Shown here: one piece after another, positions 34,512-43,431 of the stretch
How positions within the stretch are numbered: the first letter of the stretch is position 1
Layout of the letters: every line of letters begins with the position of its first letter
NCBI RefSeq assembly: GCF_008297975.1
Contig: NZ_VLNY01000001.1
Span: 1-64,000, forward strand
Direction of reading: 5' to 3'
DNA: 64,000 bases
From: Antrihabitans cavernicola
GTDB lineage: Bacteria > Actinomycetota > Actinomycetes > Mycobacteriales > Mycobacteriaceae
Position numbers and translations under genes: made by a program
The notes under the pieces: generated by a model
Databases searched by the model: none
What the model was told of the DNA's origin: nothing
Seen by the model: the letters and a program-made list of their open reading frames with translations, nothing else

Positions 34512-37500
34512 TTGTCCATTCAGTCGCAGGACGCCGACAGATCGCAACAGATTCCAGGCGAGATGCTGCGCGGATCTTTTGCGCCACCGGCGCGAACGCT
34601 GATCGACATCCTGACCGACACGGCACGCAGATATCCGGATGCGCCCGCGATCGACGACGGTGGAAACAGCCTGTCCTACAGCGAACTGATGGATGCGATC
34701 GACGACGGCGCCGCCTGGCTGGGCCGCGAAGGTGTGCAGGCGGGTGACCGAATCGGCGTGCGGATGCCGTCCGGCTCGTATTCCCTCTACGCCGCGATTC
34801 TGTCCATCCTCGCCGCGGGCGCATCGTATGTGCCCGTCGACGCAGACGATCCGGACGAGCGCGCGGAGTTGGTGTTCGGCGAAGCCGAGGTGCGGGCCAT
34901 CGTCGTCGCGGACGGGCTGGTGCTGCAGGACGAGCGCGCGGACGGCACCACCCGCACTCCGACACCGGACGACGACGCCTGGATCATCTTCACCTCCGGC
35001 TCGACGGGCACACCGAAGGGTGTCGCGGTCAGCCATCGCAATGCGGCAGCTTTCGTCGACGCCGAGGCTCGAATGTTTTTGCAGGATGCACCGATCGGGC
35101 CCGGGGACCGCGTCCTCGCCGGCTTGTCCGTCGCGTTCGACGCGTCGTGCGAAGAGATGTGGCTCGCCTGGCGACACGGTGCGTGCCTGGTGCCCGCCCC
35201 GCGCGCGTTGGTCCGCAGCGGCATGGATCTGGGCCCGTGGCTGGTCTCGCACGACGTCAGCATCGTGTCGACCGTGCCCACCCTGGCCGCGCTGTGGCCC
35301 GCCGAAGCGCTGGAAGCGGTGCGCCTGCTGATCTTCGGTGGCGAGGCAGTGCCGCCGGAGCTGGCCGAGCGTCTGGTGGTCGAAGGTCGTGAAGTCTGGA
35401 ATACCTACGGCCCCACCGAAGCCACCGTTGTCGCGTGTGCGGCGCCGCTGACCGGCACCGGCCCGGTTCGTATCGGCCTTCCCCTGGACGGCTGGGACCT
35501 GGCGGTCGTCGACGGCGACGGCAATCCTGTCTCGGAGGGCGATTCGGGTGAGCTGGTCATCGGCGGCGTGGGCCTCGCCCGCTACCTCGATCCGGCGAAG
35601 GACGCCGAAAAGTACGCTCCGATGGAAACTTTGGGCTGGGATCGCGCCTACCGCAGTGGCGATCTGGTCAAACTCGACAGCGCCGGTCTGCTTTTCCAAG
35701 GCCGTGCCGACGACCAGGTGAAGCTGGGTGGCCGCCGCATCGAACTCGGCGAGGTGGACGCCGCGCTGCAGAACCTGCCCGGCGTCAGCGGTGCCGCAGC
35801 GGCGGTGCGGACCACCGCGACCGGGCATCAGATCTTGGTGGGTTACCTCGCAAGCACCGACGCCGATTTCGACGTCAAGGCAGCGCGCGATCACCTGGCT
35901 GGCCGGCTGCCTGCGGCCTTGATTCCCCGTCTTGCCGTTGTCGACGAGCTGCCGACACGCACGTCGGGCAAAGTCGATCGAGCGGCACTGCCCTGGCCGC
36001 TGCCCGGTGCGGGCGATGCCGCCGCGGACCTGGGGCTCACCGGGACGTCGGCATGGGTCGCGCAGTTGTGGGGTTCGATCCTCGGCGCCGAAATCACCGG
36101 ACCGGACGACGATTTCTTCGAGGTCGGCGGCGGGTCGTTGGCGGCGGCCCAGCTGGTCACTGCATTACGCGAGCGCTTCCCCGAAGTCACGGTCGCCCAA
36201 CTCTACGATCACCCACGGCTGGGGTCGCTGGCCGACATGCTCGACGAGTTCGCTCCCATCGAGGCCGGCGAACCCCGCATCGTCGCGCCCACGCCGGTGA
36301 AGAGTCAGCTGTTGCAGGTTGCCCTCACGGTGCCGTTGACCACCCTGACCGGCCTGCAATGGGTGACGTGGCTGGCGATCGCGTCGAATCTGTTGCATCC
36401 GTCGATTGCCTGGCTGCCCACGCTGTCCTGGTGGTGGACCACGCTGGCCTTCTTGCTGTTCATCACGCCGATCGGCCGGATGGCGATCTGTGTGATCGGA
36501 TCGCGGATTCTGCTGCACGGCGTGCAACCGGGCACCTACCCACGCGGCGGATCGGAGCATCTGCGGCTCTGGGTCGCGCTACGGCTCTCCGAAGCCAGCG
36601 GTGCCGAAAACCTTTCCGGCGCACCGTGGATGGTGCCGTACGCCCGCGCGCTCGGCGCGAAGGTCGGCAAGGGCGTCGATCTGCACACCCTGCCACCCGT
36701 CACCGGCATGCTCGAGTTGGGCGACGGCTGCTCCGTGGAACCGGAGGTCGATCTGTCCGGCCACTGGATCGACGGCGACGTCATCCATATCGGTGCTGTG
36801 AGCATCGGCGCAGGCGCGGTGATCGGCGCGCGCTCCACCCTGTTGCCTGGTGCGCAGATCGGCAAGAACGCCGAAGTCGCGGCCGGATCTGCCGTTCTCG
36901 GCAAGGTGAAAGCAGGCCAGTACTGGGCCGGTTCGCCTGCCGTCAAGGTCGGCAAGGCGACCCACCTGTGGCCCGATCAGACGCCGCCGCGAGCAGCGCA
37001 GTGGATCGCGGTCTTCGGGATCACGTCCATGGCTCTGGCGGCCATGCCGATTCTCGGGTTGGCGGCAGGCCTGGCCCTGATCGCGTGGTGGGTGCGTGAC
37101 TCGGCAGGCGCGGGCGACGCGTTTCTGCGCGGTCTGGTCATGCTCCCGGTGGCGACGCTGGTGAGCCTGCTGGCCTTTGCCGTGGTGACGGTCATCGCGG
37201 TCCGATTGCTCGGCATCGGATTGCACGAGGGCTACTACCCCGTGCGGAGTCGAGTCGGCTGGCAGGTCTGGGCAACCGAGCGTCTGATGGATTCTGCGCG
37301 AACCTTCCTGTTTCCGCTCTACGCGAGCCTGCTCACGCCAGGCTGGCTGCGGCTGCTCGGGGCCGACATCGGCAAGAACGTCGAGGCATCGACCGTGCTG
37401 CTGCTCCCGAAATTCACCACCGTCGCCGACGGCGCCTTCCTCGCCGACGACACCATGATCGCCAGCTACGAGCTGGGCGGCGGCTGGATGCACATCGCCG

Positions 37501-38405
37501 AGGCGAAGGTGGGCAAGCGCGCGTTCCTCGGCAACTCGGGGATGACGGCACCCGGGCGACGCGTCCCGAAGAACGGGCTGGTCGCGGTGCTGTCCGCAGC
37601 GCCATCAAAGGCGAAGGCGGGTTCGTCGTGGCTGGGTAGCCCGCCGGTACGGCTGCGAAGGGCCGCCAACGACGCCGATTCCGAGCGGACTTTCGATCCC
37701 CCACGCGGGCTCAAGATCGCCCGCGCGCTGGTGGAAACCTGCCGGTTGCTGCCCATGATGCTGACGTTCGGCATCGGCCTCGCGGTGCTGTTCTCGCTCG
37801 CCGCGCTTGCCGCCGACGTCGGTTACTGGCTGGCCGCGCTGCTCAGCGGCATCGTGCTGCTGATCGCGGGCGCGGTTGCCGGCGCATCGTCCGTTGCCGC
37901 GAAGTGGCTGGTCGTAGGCCGGATCGGCAAGGTGGAGCATCCGTTGTGGAGCTCGTTCGTCTGGCGCAACGAAGTGTCCGACGCGTTCGTCGAGACCGTT
38001 GCCGCGCCATGGTTTGCCCGCGCTGCCACCGGAACGGCGGTTCTCAACGTGTGGCTTCGCGGACTCGGCGCGACGATCGGCAAGGGCGTGTGGTGCGAAT
38101 CCTATTGGCTCCCAGAGGCAGATCTCGTAACTCTCGGCGACGGAGCGACCGTGGAGCGGGGGTGCGTCGTGCAGACTCACCTGTTCCATGATCGGATCAT
38201 GGCTATGGATACGGTCACATTGGGCGCGGGTGCGACGCTGGGGCCGCACTGTGTGGCGCTCCCGGCCGCCGGAATCGGCGACGGCGCCACGGTGGGTCCG
38301 GCATCGCTGGTGATGCGCGGCGACACCGTCCCGGCGTCGACGCGATGGCAAGGCAACCCGATCGCGCCGTGGACGACGCCCGTGGACAAAGACGGGAGGG
38401 CCTAG
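34512..38405 (+). CDS. Pls/PosA-type membrane NRPS (poly-amino-acid synthetase)
   Basis: About 1297 residues, close to the 1319 of Streptomyces epsilon-poly-lysine synthetase, with the same order. The adenylation domain comes first (FTSGSTGTPKG; FDAS with D210; TYGPTE; SGKVDR), then a carrier domain with the phosphopantetheine serine S542 in VGGGSLAAAQ. Three pairs of membrane helices alternate with three soluble hexapeptide-repeat domains (DLSGHWIDGDVIHIGAVSIG in the first, TMIASYELGGGWMHIAEAKV in the second). There is no condensation or thioesterase domain. In Pls the tandem domains join monomers through side-chain amides. The pocket residues read lysine-like. The TTG at 34512 follows GAGAGAGG; a GTG at 34419 is also in frame. 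Confidence 0.85.
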   Translation: MSIQSQDADRSQQIPGEMLRGSFAPPARTLIDILTDTARRYPDAPAIDDGGNSLSYSELMDAIDDGAAWLGREGVQAGDRIGVRMPSGSYSLYAAILSILAAGASYVPVDADDPDERAELVFGEAEVRAIVVADGLVLQDERADGTTRTPTPDDDAWIIFTSGSTGTPKGVAVSHRNAAAFVDAEARMFLQDAPIGPGDRVLAGLSVAFDASCEEMWLAWRHGACLVPAPRALVRSGMDLGPWLVSHDVSIVSTVPTLAALWPAEALEAVRLLIFGGEAVPPELAERLVVEGREVWNTYGPTEATVVACAAPLTGTGPVRIGLPLDGWDLAVVDGDGNPVSEGDSGELVIGGVGLARYLDPAKDAEKYAPMETLGWDRAYRSGDLVKLDSAGLLFQGRADDQVKLGGRRIELGEVDAALQNLPGVSGAAAAVRTTATGHQILVGYLASTDADFDVKAARDHLAGRLPAALIPRLAVVDELPTRTSGKVDRAALPWPLPGAGDAAADLGLTGTSAWVAQLWGSILGAEITGPDDDFFEVGGGSLAAAQLVTALRERFPEVTVAQLYDHPRLGSLADMLDEFAPIEAGEPRIVAPTPVKSQLLQVALTVPLTTLTGLQWVTWLAIASNLLHPSIAWLPTLSWWWTTLAFLLFITPIGRMAICVIGSRILLHGVQPGTYPRGGSEHLRLWVALRLSEASGAENLSGAPWMVPYARALGAKVGKGVDLHTLPPVTGMLELGDGCSVEPEVDLSGHWIDGDVIHIGAVSIGAGAVIGARSTLLPGAQIGKNAEVAAGSAVLGKVKAGQYWAGSPAVKVGKATHLWPDQTPPRAAQWIAVFGITSMALAAMPILGLAAGLALIAWWVRDSAGAGDAFLRGLVMLPVATLVSLLAFAVVTVIAVRLLGIGLHEGYYPVRSRVGWQVWATERLMDSARTFLFPLYASLLTPGWLRLLGADIGKNVEASTVLLLPKFTTVADGAFLADDTMIASYELGGGWMHIAEAKVGKRAFLGNSGMTAPGRRVPKNGLVAVLSAAPSKAKAGSSWLGSPPVRLRRAANDADSERTFDPPRGLKIARALVETCRLLPMMLTFGIGLAVLFSLAALAADVGYWLAALLSGIVLLIAGAVAGASSVAAKWLVVGRIGKVEHPLWSSFVWRNEVSDAFVETVAAPWFARAATGTAVLNVWLRGLGATIGKGVWCESYWLPEADLVTLGDGATVERGCVVQTHLFHDRIMAMDTVTLGAGATLGPHCVALPAAGIGDGATVGPASLVMRGDTVPASTRWQGNPIAPWTTPVDKDGRA

Positions 38406-39734
38406 ATGCCGACGAAGTTCTACGAGGACCCCATCGATCCGTATCTGCCGCAGAACGGCAATCGCGGCTACCGCGTCTCGCGCTACGACCTCGAGTTGCA
38501 GTACAAGGTCGACAGCAATCGACTTACCGCCAAGGCCACGATCACGGCTGTCACCACCGAGGTACTCACCAAGTTCGCTCTGGATCTGTCGCAGAGCCTG
38601 TCCGTGACGAAGGTGTCGGTCAACGGTGCTCGAGCGGCCAAACACGGCCACCAGCACGGCAAGCTCACCATCACTCCGCAGCAGAAGATTCCGGCCGGTG
38701 GCGCGCTGTCCATCTCGGTGCAGTACGGCGGGACCCCGAAACCGATTCGCAGCCTGTGGGGCGAGGTCGGCTGGGAGGAGCTCACCGAGGGCATCATCGT
38801 CGCGAGCCAGCCCAACGGCGCCGCGTCCTGGTTTCCCTGTGACGATCACCCGAGTTCCAAAGCGAGCTACCGAATTTCGGTCACCACGGACTCGCCGTTC
38901 TACGCGCTCGCCAACGGGTCGCTGCTGCGAAAGCAGACCAAGGCAAGCCATACGACGTGGGTCTACGAACAGGCCGAACCGATGGCGACGTACCTGGCAA
39001 CCGTGCAGATCGGCTCCTACGAGCGCCGCCGATTTGTGGGCGGCATCGTCCCGATGAGTGCCATTCTGCCTCCGCGCCTTCGGGTTCCGTTCGAGCACGA
39101 CTTCGAACGGCAGCCGCAGATGATGGAGACCTTCACGCGACTCTTCGGCCCGTACCCGTTCGCCGAATACACAGTGGTCGTCACCGACGACGATCTCGAG
39201 ATTCCCATCGAGGCACAGGGTATTTCGATCTTCGGCGCCAACCATTGCGACGGCCGTCGCGGTGCGGAACGCCTTGTGGCACACGAGATGGCACATCAGT
39301 GGTTCGGCAACAGCCTGACGCTGACGGCGTGGAAAGACATCTGGCTGCACGAAGGTTTCGCCTGCTACGCGGAATGGCTGTGGTCGGAGGAATCAGGCGG
39401 TCCGACGGCGGAGCAACTTGCCCGAGCGGCTCGGCACAATCTTGCTCGATTGCCGCAGGACATCGTGGTGGGCGATCCAGGCCCGGAGTTGATGTTCGAC
39501 GACCGTGTGTACAAGCGCGGCGCGCTCACCCTGCACACCTTGCGCATCGAGCTGGGCGACGAGCAGTTCTTCGCGCTGCTGCACGAGTGGACTGCGAAAC
39601 ATCGGCATTCGTCGGTCACCACACAGGAATTCACCGACCTGGCAGCACATTTCACGAGCATTCCGCTGCGGCGACTGTGGGATGCCTGGCTTCGCGAGAA
39701 GGAACTACCGGAGTTGCCGCCGCACTCTGCCTGA
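38406..39734 (+). CDS. M1-family zinc metallopeptidase
   Basis: A 442-residue aminopeptidase-type enzyme. The zinc site is complete: HEMAH at 293-297 and the third ligand Glu316 in LHEGFACYAEWLW, 18 residues later. An N-terminal M1 beta-domain precedes it, but the long C-terminal domain of the 850-residue enzymes is absent, as in many actinobacterial M1 proteins. The ATG directly follows the TAG of the synthetase with no gap. Streptomyces poly-lysine producers carry M1-type enzymes that degrade the polymer, so trimming or self-protection is a good hypothesis here. Confidence 0.88.
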   Translation: MPTKFYEDPIDPYLPQNGNRGYRVSRYDLELQYKVDSNRLTAKATITAVTTEVLTKFALDLSQSLSVTKVSVNGARAAKHGHQHGKLTITPQQKIPAGGALSISVQYGGTPKPIRSLWGEVGWEELTEGIIVASQPNGAASWFPCDDHPSSKASYRISVTTDSPFYALANGSLLRKQTKASHTTWVYEQAEPMATYLATVQIGSYERRRFVGGIVPMSAILPPRLRVPFEHDFERQPQMMETFTRLFGPYPFAEYTVVVTDDDLEIPIEAQGISIFGANHCDGRRGAERLVAHEMAHQWFGNSLTLTAWKDIWLHEGFACYAEWLWSEESGGPTAEQLARAARHNLARLPQDIVVGDPGPELMFDDRVYKRGALTLHTLRIELGDEQFFALLHEWTAKHRHSSVTTQEFTDLAAHFTSIPLRRLWDAWLREKELPELPPHSA

Positions 39735-39767
39735 GTCGATCCGATCAGGAGAGCGCGGCGGCACCGG

Positions 39768-39860
39768 TCAGAACTGGCTCCAAATGGGGCCGAGTAGCGG
39801 CAGCGTCTCGTGGAAGAACAGCGTTACGAGTGCAACCGCAACGTCGTACAAAGACTCCAT
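39768..39860 (-). CDS. Small hydrophobic ORF, 30 residues
   Basis: An ATG five bases after GGAAGGAG opens a 30-codon frame: MESLYDVAVALVTLFFHE, then TLPLLGPIWSQF. It is one hydrophobic helix and could be a small membrane protein. It lies 81 bases downstream of the MFS exporter on the same strand and converges on the M1 peptidase. The ribosome site is unusually good for a chance frame. Function unknown. Confidence 0.5.
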   Translation of the reverse strand: MESLYDVAVALVTLFFHETLPLLGPIWSQF

Positions 39861-39941
39861 GCCTGCTCCTTCCCCTCGATGATTCTCTGCGGTGTATGTC
39901 GAGCGCCCGAAAGCATTCGTTACCCGGGGTAAAAGCCTAGG

Positions 39942-41390
39942 CTATGCCGCCCGATGTGTCCTGACGGCACGGTGAGCCAAAAAGGCTGCCACCGCGAGGG
40001 TCACGCCCTCCACGATCGCGGTGATCCCGACCGCATATCCCGTCGAATGTCCGCGGTCGACGATGCCGAGGAACAGAGTGCCGAACGAGGCGACACCGAC
40101 CACCATGCCGAGTTGAACCGAGGTGACCAGAATTCCGCTGGCATCGGCGGCGGCCGTGACAGGCACCGACGACAACGCCCGATTCATCAACGGACTGAAT
40201 GCAAAGCCGAAACCAAAACCGAAGAATCCGAACACGATCAGCTCGACCGGGCCGAATTGACCACCGCCGCGTAGCAATACGCCCAACACGACCATCGTGA
40301 TCGCCGCGACGGCCATTCCCAGTCGAATCATGCTGCTGTGCAACCGTTCCGGAATCCGTTCCCAGTTCAAGCTCGCGATCGCGAAGCAGGCTGCGTTCGG
40401 AATGAACAGCAGGCCGGCCTGCAGCGGGCTGTTGCCCAACCCGTTCTGCAGGTGAATCGCCATAACGAACAACCAGCCACTGAAGGTACCCATCACCAGG
40501 AACATCGTTGCGGCAGTGAGTAACAGCCCAGGCACACGCAAAAGGCGCCCTGGGAAGAGCGGCGCGCCACCGCGGGCGGCAACGCCGCGCTCGACAACGA
40601 CGAAGGCGCCGAATACTACGACGCTGGCCACGAGCGCAATCCAGCCCCACACCGGCCAGTGCTCGTCGCGGCCCAGCACCAGAGGGAACACGAGCAGCAG
40701 CACGGCAGGCGACAGCGTGAGCAAGCCTGCGACGTCGAGCTTGCGCGGTTGCTGCGCAGTGGTGCGCGGCAGGATCCGGAAGGCGAAGACCAAAAGAATG
40801 ACACCGATCGGGACGTTGACCAAAAAGACTCCGCGCCAACCGGATCCGAACAGGTCAGCGGTCACGATGGCACCGCCGAGAACCTGCCCTACGACGGCAC
40901 CCCCGGAGATCACCGCCGCGTACGCGCTCAGAGCTCGTGCGCGAGCCGGTCCTGTGAAGGTGCGCTGAATCAGAGTCATCACCTGCGGAACCATCAACGC
41001 CGCGCCGATCCCCTGAGCGAAGCGGAACGCGACAAGCACTTCCGTGGTCCATGCCAGTCCGCACGCGAGCGATGCCGCCGTGAAGAGCGCCAGCCCGATC
41101 ATGAAGACCCGGCGTTGAGAGAGCCGGTCCCCAAGTCGGGCACCGGTCACCAGGAGCACGGCGTACGCGATGACGTAGCCCGCGATCACCAACTGCAGGC
41201 CTGCGCCACTAGCATGCAGCGAGGTCTGGATCGATGGAATCGCGACGTTGACGATCGCGGCGTCCAGTACTGCCATGAACTGGCCGGTCAAAATGACGGC
41301 GAGCAGAACGCCGGTGCGCTTGCTGCCAGGTTTGTTGTCGGGTACGTCGTTGTCGGGGATCGGTATCGGACGAGCAAGAGTTCGAGTCAT
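39942..41390 (-). CDS. MFS drug exporter, DHA2-like
   Basis: About 482 residues with multiple hydrophobic helices. TGQFMAVLDAAIVNVAIPSI in helix 1, GARLGDRLSQRRVFMIGLAL (motif A) and YAAVISGGAVVGQVLGGAIV (motif C) mark the DHA2 family. The ATG at 41390 begins MTRTLARP; the open frame continues upstream but without typical sequence. It is divergent from an MmyB-like regulator, with a perfect palindrome between them, so it is probably controlled by that protein. Confidence 0.88.
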   Translation of the reverse strand: MTRTLARPIPIPDNDVPDNKPGSKRTGVLLAVILTGQFMAVLDAAIVNVAIPSIQTSLHASGAGLQLVIAGYVIAYAVLLVTGARLGDRLSQRRVFMIGLALFTAASLACGLAWTTEVLVAFRFAQGIGAALMVPQVMTLIQRTFTGPARARALSAYAAVISGGAVVGQVLGGAIVTADLFGSGWRGVFLVNVPIGVILLVFAFRILPRTTAQQPRKLDVAGLLTLSPAVLLLVFPLVLGRDEHWPVWGWIALVASVVVFGAFVVVERGVAARGGAPLFPGRLLRVPGLLLTAATMFLVMGTFSGWLFVMAIHLQNGLGNSPLQAGLLFIPNAACFAIASLNWERIPERLHSSMIRLGMAVAAITMVVLGVLLRGGGQFGPVELIVFGFFGFGFGFAFSPLMNRALSSVPVTAAADASGILVTSVQLGMVVGVASFGTLFLGIVDRGHSTGYAVGITAIVEGVTLAVAAFLAHRAVRTHRAA

Positions 41391-41452
41391 GGGACCGAGC
41401 GTGCGGCAGATCCGATACGGGTAACAGGAGCCCGTTGAAACTAGTACTGGTG

Positions 41453-41469
41453 GCACCTGGCACAGGTGC
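41453..41469. promoter_or_regulatory. Perfect inverted repeat GCACCTG-GCA-CAGGTGC
   Basis: Seven-base perfect arms with a three-base spacer, in the 94-base gap between the MFS exporter and the divergent MmyB-like regulator and only 15 bases before the regulator start. It is a likely operator. Confidence 0.55.
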
Positions 41470-41484
41470 TGTCGATAGGTCACG

Positions 41485-42402
41485 ATGAGTGACATGACGC
41501 CAGACGCCGTGGATATCCGCAGGGCCGAGCGCAAAGCGCTCCGCGACGAGCTGAGTGCATTCCTGAAATCGCGCCGTGGACGCATATCGCCGGACGAGGT
41601 GGGACTGCCACCGGGTCCGCGTCGGCGCACGCCTGGCCTGCGGCGTGAGGAAGTCGCGCAGCTGTCCGGCATCGGCATCACCTGGTACACGTGGCTGGAG
41701 CAGGGCCGATCCATCAATGTCAGCACTCAGGTGCTGGACGCCGTGGCTCGAACATTGCGCCTCGATGCGGCCGAACACGCGCATCTCTATCGGCTCGCCG
41801 ATGTTCCGACCGTGCCCGCGTCGGGTTGTGAGCAGATTCCCGAGGAGTTGCAGACGATCCTGGATCATCTGGGCGCACTGCCCGCGTGTCTGCTGGGCCC
41901 TCGCTACGACGTGCTTCGCTACAACGACGCCTATCAGGCACTGTGCCCGGGCTGCATATCGAGCGGGCGAAACACACTGTGGGAGGTCTTCACCACACCC
42001 GGCTGTTGCAACGCATTCGCTCCGCAGCAAGATGACAAGGGCCGAATGGTCGCCTATCTGCGTGGCGCGTACGGCAAGAACGTCGGCGATCCGACCTGGT
42101 TGGACTTCATCGGTCGATTGTCTACTGCCAGTCCGGAATTCGCTGCGCTGTGGGAGCGAAACGACGTCGCCGTGCCCATCATGCGCAAGGTCCGAATTCT
42201 GCGCAGCCTTGCCGTCGGCGACATCGAGATGTACATCACCAGCCTGACGGTGCCCACTCTCACCAACTCGTGGATACAGATCTTCACGCCCGCCGCCGAC
42301 GCGGATCGGCGCAAACTCGAAGAGCTGCTGGCGATGTCACACGACGAGCAGCTGGCACCGCTGCTCGCGCACCAGGCGAAATACCACGCCGCCAGCGCCT
42401 GA
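41485..42402 (+). CDS. XRE-type regulator with MmyB-like ligand domain
   Basis: A 305-residue regulator. The N-terminal helix-turn-helix reads GPRRRTPGLRREEVAQLSGI and TWYTWLEQGRSINVSTQVLD. The C-terminal two thirds (PRYDVLRYNDAYQALCPGC through LTVPTLTNSWIQIFTP) is the PAS-like MmyB ligand domain, thought to bind fatty acids or similar molecules. It is divergent from an MFS exporter, a common pairing. The cysteine-rich stretches CPGC and GCC in the sensor domain are slightly unusual. Confidence 0.88.
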   Translation: MSDMTPDAVDIRRAERKALRDELSAFLKSRRGRISPDEVGLPPGPRRRTPGLRREEVAQLSGIGITWYTWLEQGRSINVSTQVLDAVARTLRLDAAEHAHLYRLADVPTVPASGCEQIPEELQTILDHLGALPACLLGPRYDVLRYNDAYQALCPGCISSGRNTLWEVFTTPGCCNAFAPQQDDKGRMVAYLRGAYGKNVGDPTWLDFIGRLSTASPEFAALWERNDVAVPIMRKVRILRSLAVGDIEMYITSLTVPTLTNSWIQIFTPAADADRRKLEELLAMSHDEQLAPLLAHQAKYHAASA

Positions 42403-42404
42403 AG

Positions 42405-42506
42405 CTACTTCTCGTCGTCGGACTTTCGAAACGCCTGCCGCGCAACCGGAATCAACGCGATCAACGCACCGACCAGCACTACGACCGAAAAGATTTGCAG
42501 CAACAT
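42405..42506 (-). CDS. Small membrane protein, 33 residues
   Basis: An ATG seven bases after an AAAGGTGA ribosome site opens a 33-codon frame. It begins MLLQIFSVVVLVGALIALIP and ends in a charged tail (RQAFRKSDDEK): one transmembrane helix with a basic/acidic cytosolic end. It lies 13 bases downstream of the DUF2752 gene and is probably the last gene of that unit. No family is recognised. Confidence 0.6.
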   Translation of the reverse strand: MLLQIFSVVVLVGALIALIPVARQAFRKSDDEK

Positions 42507-42519
42507 CGGTTCACCTTTC

Positions 42520-42936
42520 TTATGCGGGCGCAAGCCAGCTCCCCCACGGGGTGTTTCGGACGATCGTGAAAACGGTGGCTACGACGACCACGACGACTAC
42601 CGTCCGCGTGCCGATCGAGAGTGGCCGAATGTCGCTGCCCTGCCACCGACGATGCAGCCAGCGCACCCAGACCACCAGCAGTACGGCGAGAAGCGGAACG
42701 ACGAAAATGTTGCTGGACAACGAGGCCACAACATCTCCGTGAGTCAGGTCGTTGATCGCCCGCATGCCACCGCAGGCCGGACACCACCACCCGGTGATGG
42801 CATGGAACGGGCAATACCCGTACGCACCGTCGACGTGCGGATCGCGCACGCGCAGCATCGCTGCCCCCACCAGCCCGATGCCCGCGACGGCGAGCGGCGC
42901 GCCGATGTTGCGGCGCGATGCGGTGGTGAGGTTCAC
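42520..42936 (-). CDS. DUF2752 membrane protein
   Basis: A 138-residue membrane protein with the DUF2752 signature CPFHAITGWWCPACGGMRAI. The paired cysteines CPACG follow a first helix, and two further helices come after (NIFVVPLLAVLLVVWV and TVVVVVVVATVFTIV). The GTG at 42936 is chosen for the hydrophobic start region. It lies between the Trypco2 gene (17-base gap upstream) and the small membrane protein, probably in one operon. Function unknown. Confidence 0.8.
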   Translation of the reverse strand: MNLTTASRRNIGAPLAVAGIGLVGAAMLRVRDPHVDGAYGYCPFHAITGWWCPACGGMRAINDLTHGDVVASLSSNIFVVPLLAVLLVVWVRWLHRRWQGSDIRPLSIGTRTVVVVVVVATVFTIVRNTPWGSWLAPA

Positions 42937-42953
42937 CCCATCAACGCTACCGG

Positions 42954-43250
42954 TCAGCGGCGGTGCCTGGCGCCTTTCAGCTGGGCGGCAGGATCCTTCG
43001 GGTGGAGCGTGAACTTGATGCGGTGCGCCGCTTCCGGCAGCGTTTCGCCGAGAGGGTCGATCGACAGCACACCGAATTCGAGGCCCGTATCGCCTGTCGC
43101 ATTGGTGCGTAGGTCGATTCCGAACTCCACTTCGATCTTGCCGAGTTCGAAGCGCGAAAGCCCATTGGAACCGGATTCCTGAGCATCCGTCAGCTGCGTT
43201 TCCAACATTTGCATGGCGTCGGTCAGCTCGATCCACTCGCGATTGCTCAT
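42954..43250 (-). CDS. Trypco2 (trypsin-co-occurring domain 2) protein
   Basis: A 98-residue protein made only of a Trypco2-like domain. It runs from WIELTDAMQMLETQLTDAQE, through RFELGKIEVEFGIDL and GLEFGVLSID, to HRIKFTLHP, the strand order of that family. Trypco2 domains are described from bacterial conflict systems, usually next to trypsin-like proteases, NTPases or other effectors. Here the neighbours are DUF2752 and a small membrane protein instead, with no trypsin gene in view. The assignment rests on pattern only. Confidence 0.65.
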   Translation of the reverse strand: MSNREWIELTDAMQMLETQLTDAQESGSNGLSRFELGKIEVEFGIDLRTNATGDTGLEFGVLSIDPLGETLPEAAHRIKFTLHPKDPAAQLKGARHRR

Positions 43251-43431
43251 CTACAGCCTTCCTACTCGGGCGTGATGGATGTGGACCTTAATTGAGGATC
43301 GCGCTTTCGGCGCGGTGACTGGATCCCGTGCGATGTCCGATAACGCGTCGTTCGTCACTCGAAAGGACAATCGCCCCTTGGGCGTGCAAGCATTGACCGT
43401 CGTTCGGTCGGTTTGTTTCGGAAGGGTTGAC

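Noticed and set aside
36298-38390. Separate acetyltransferase genes in the second half of the synthetase
   Set aside because: The hexapeptide-repeat domains are in one uninterrupted frame with the adenylation and carrier domains and follow the Pls domain order, so they are parts of one protein.
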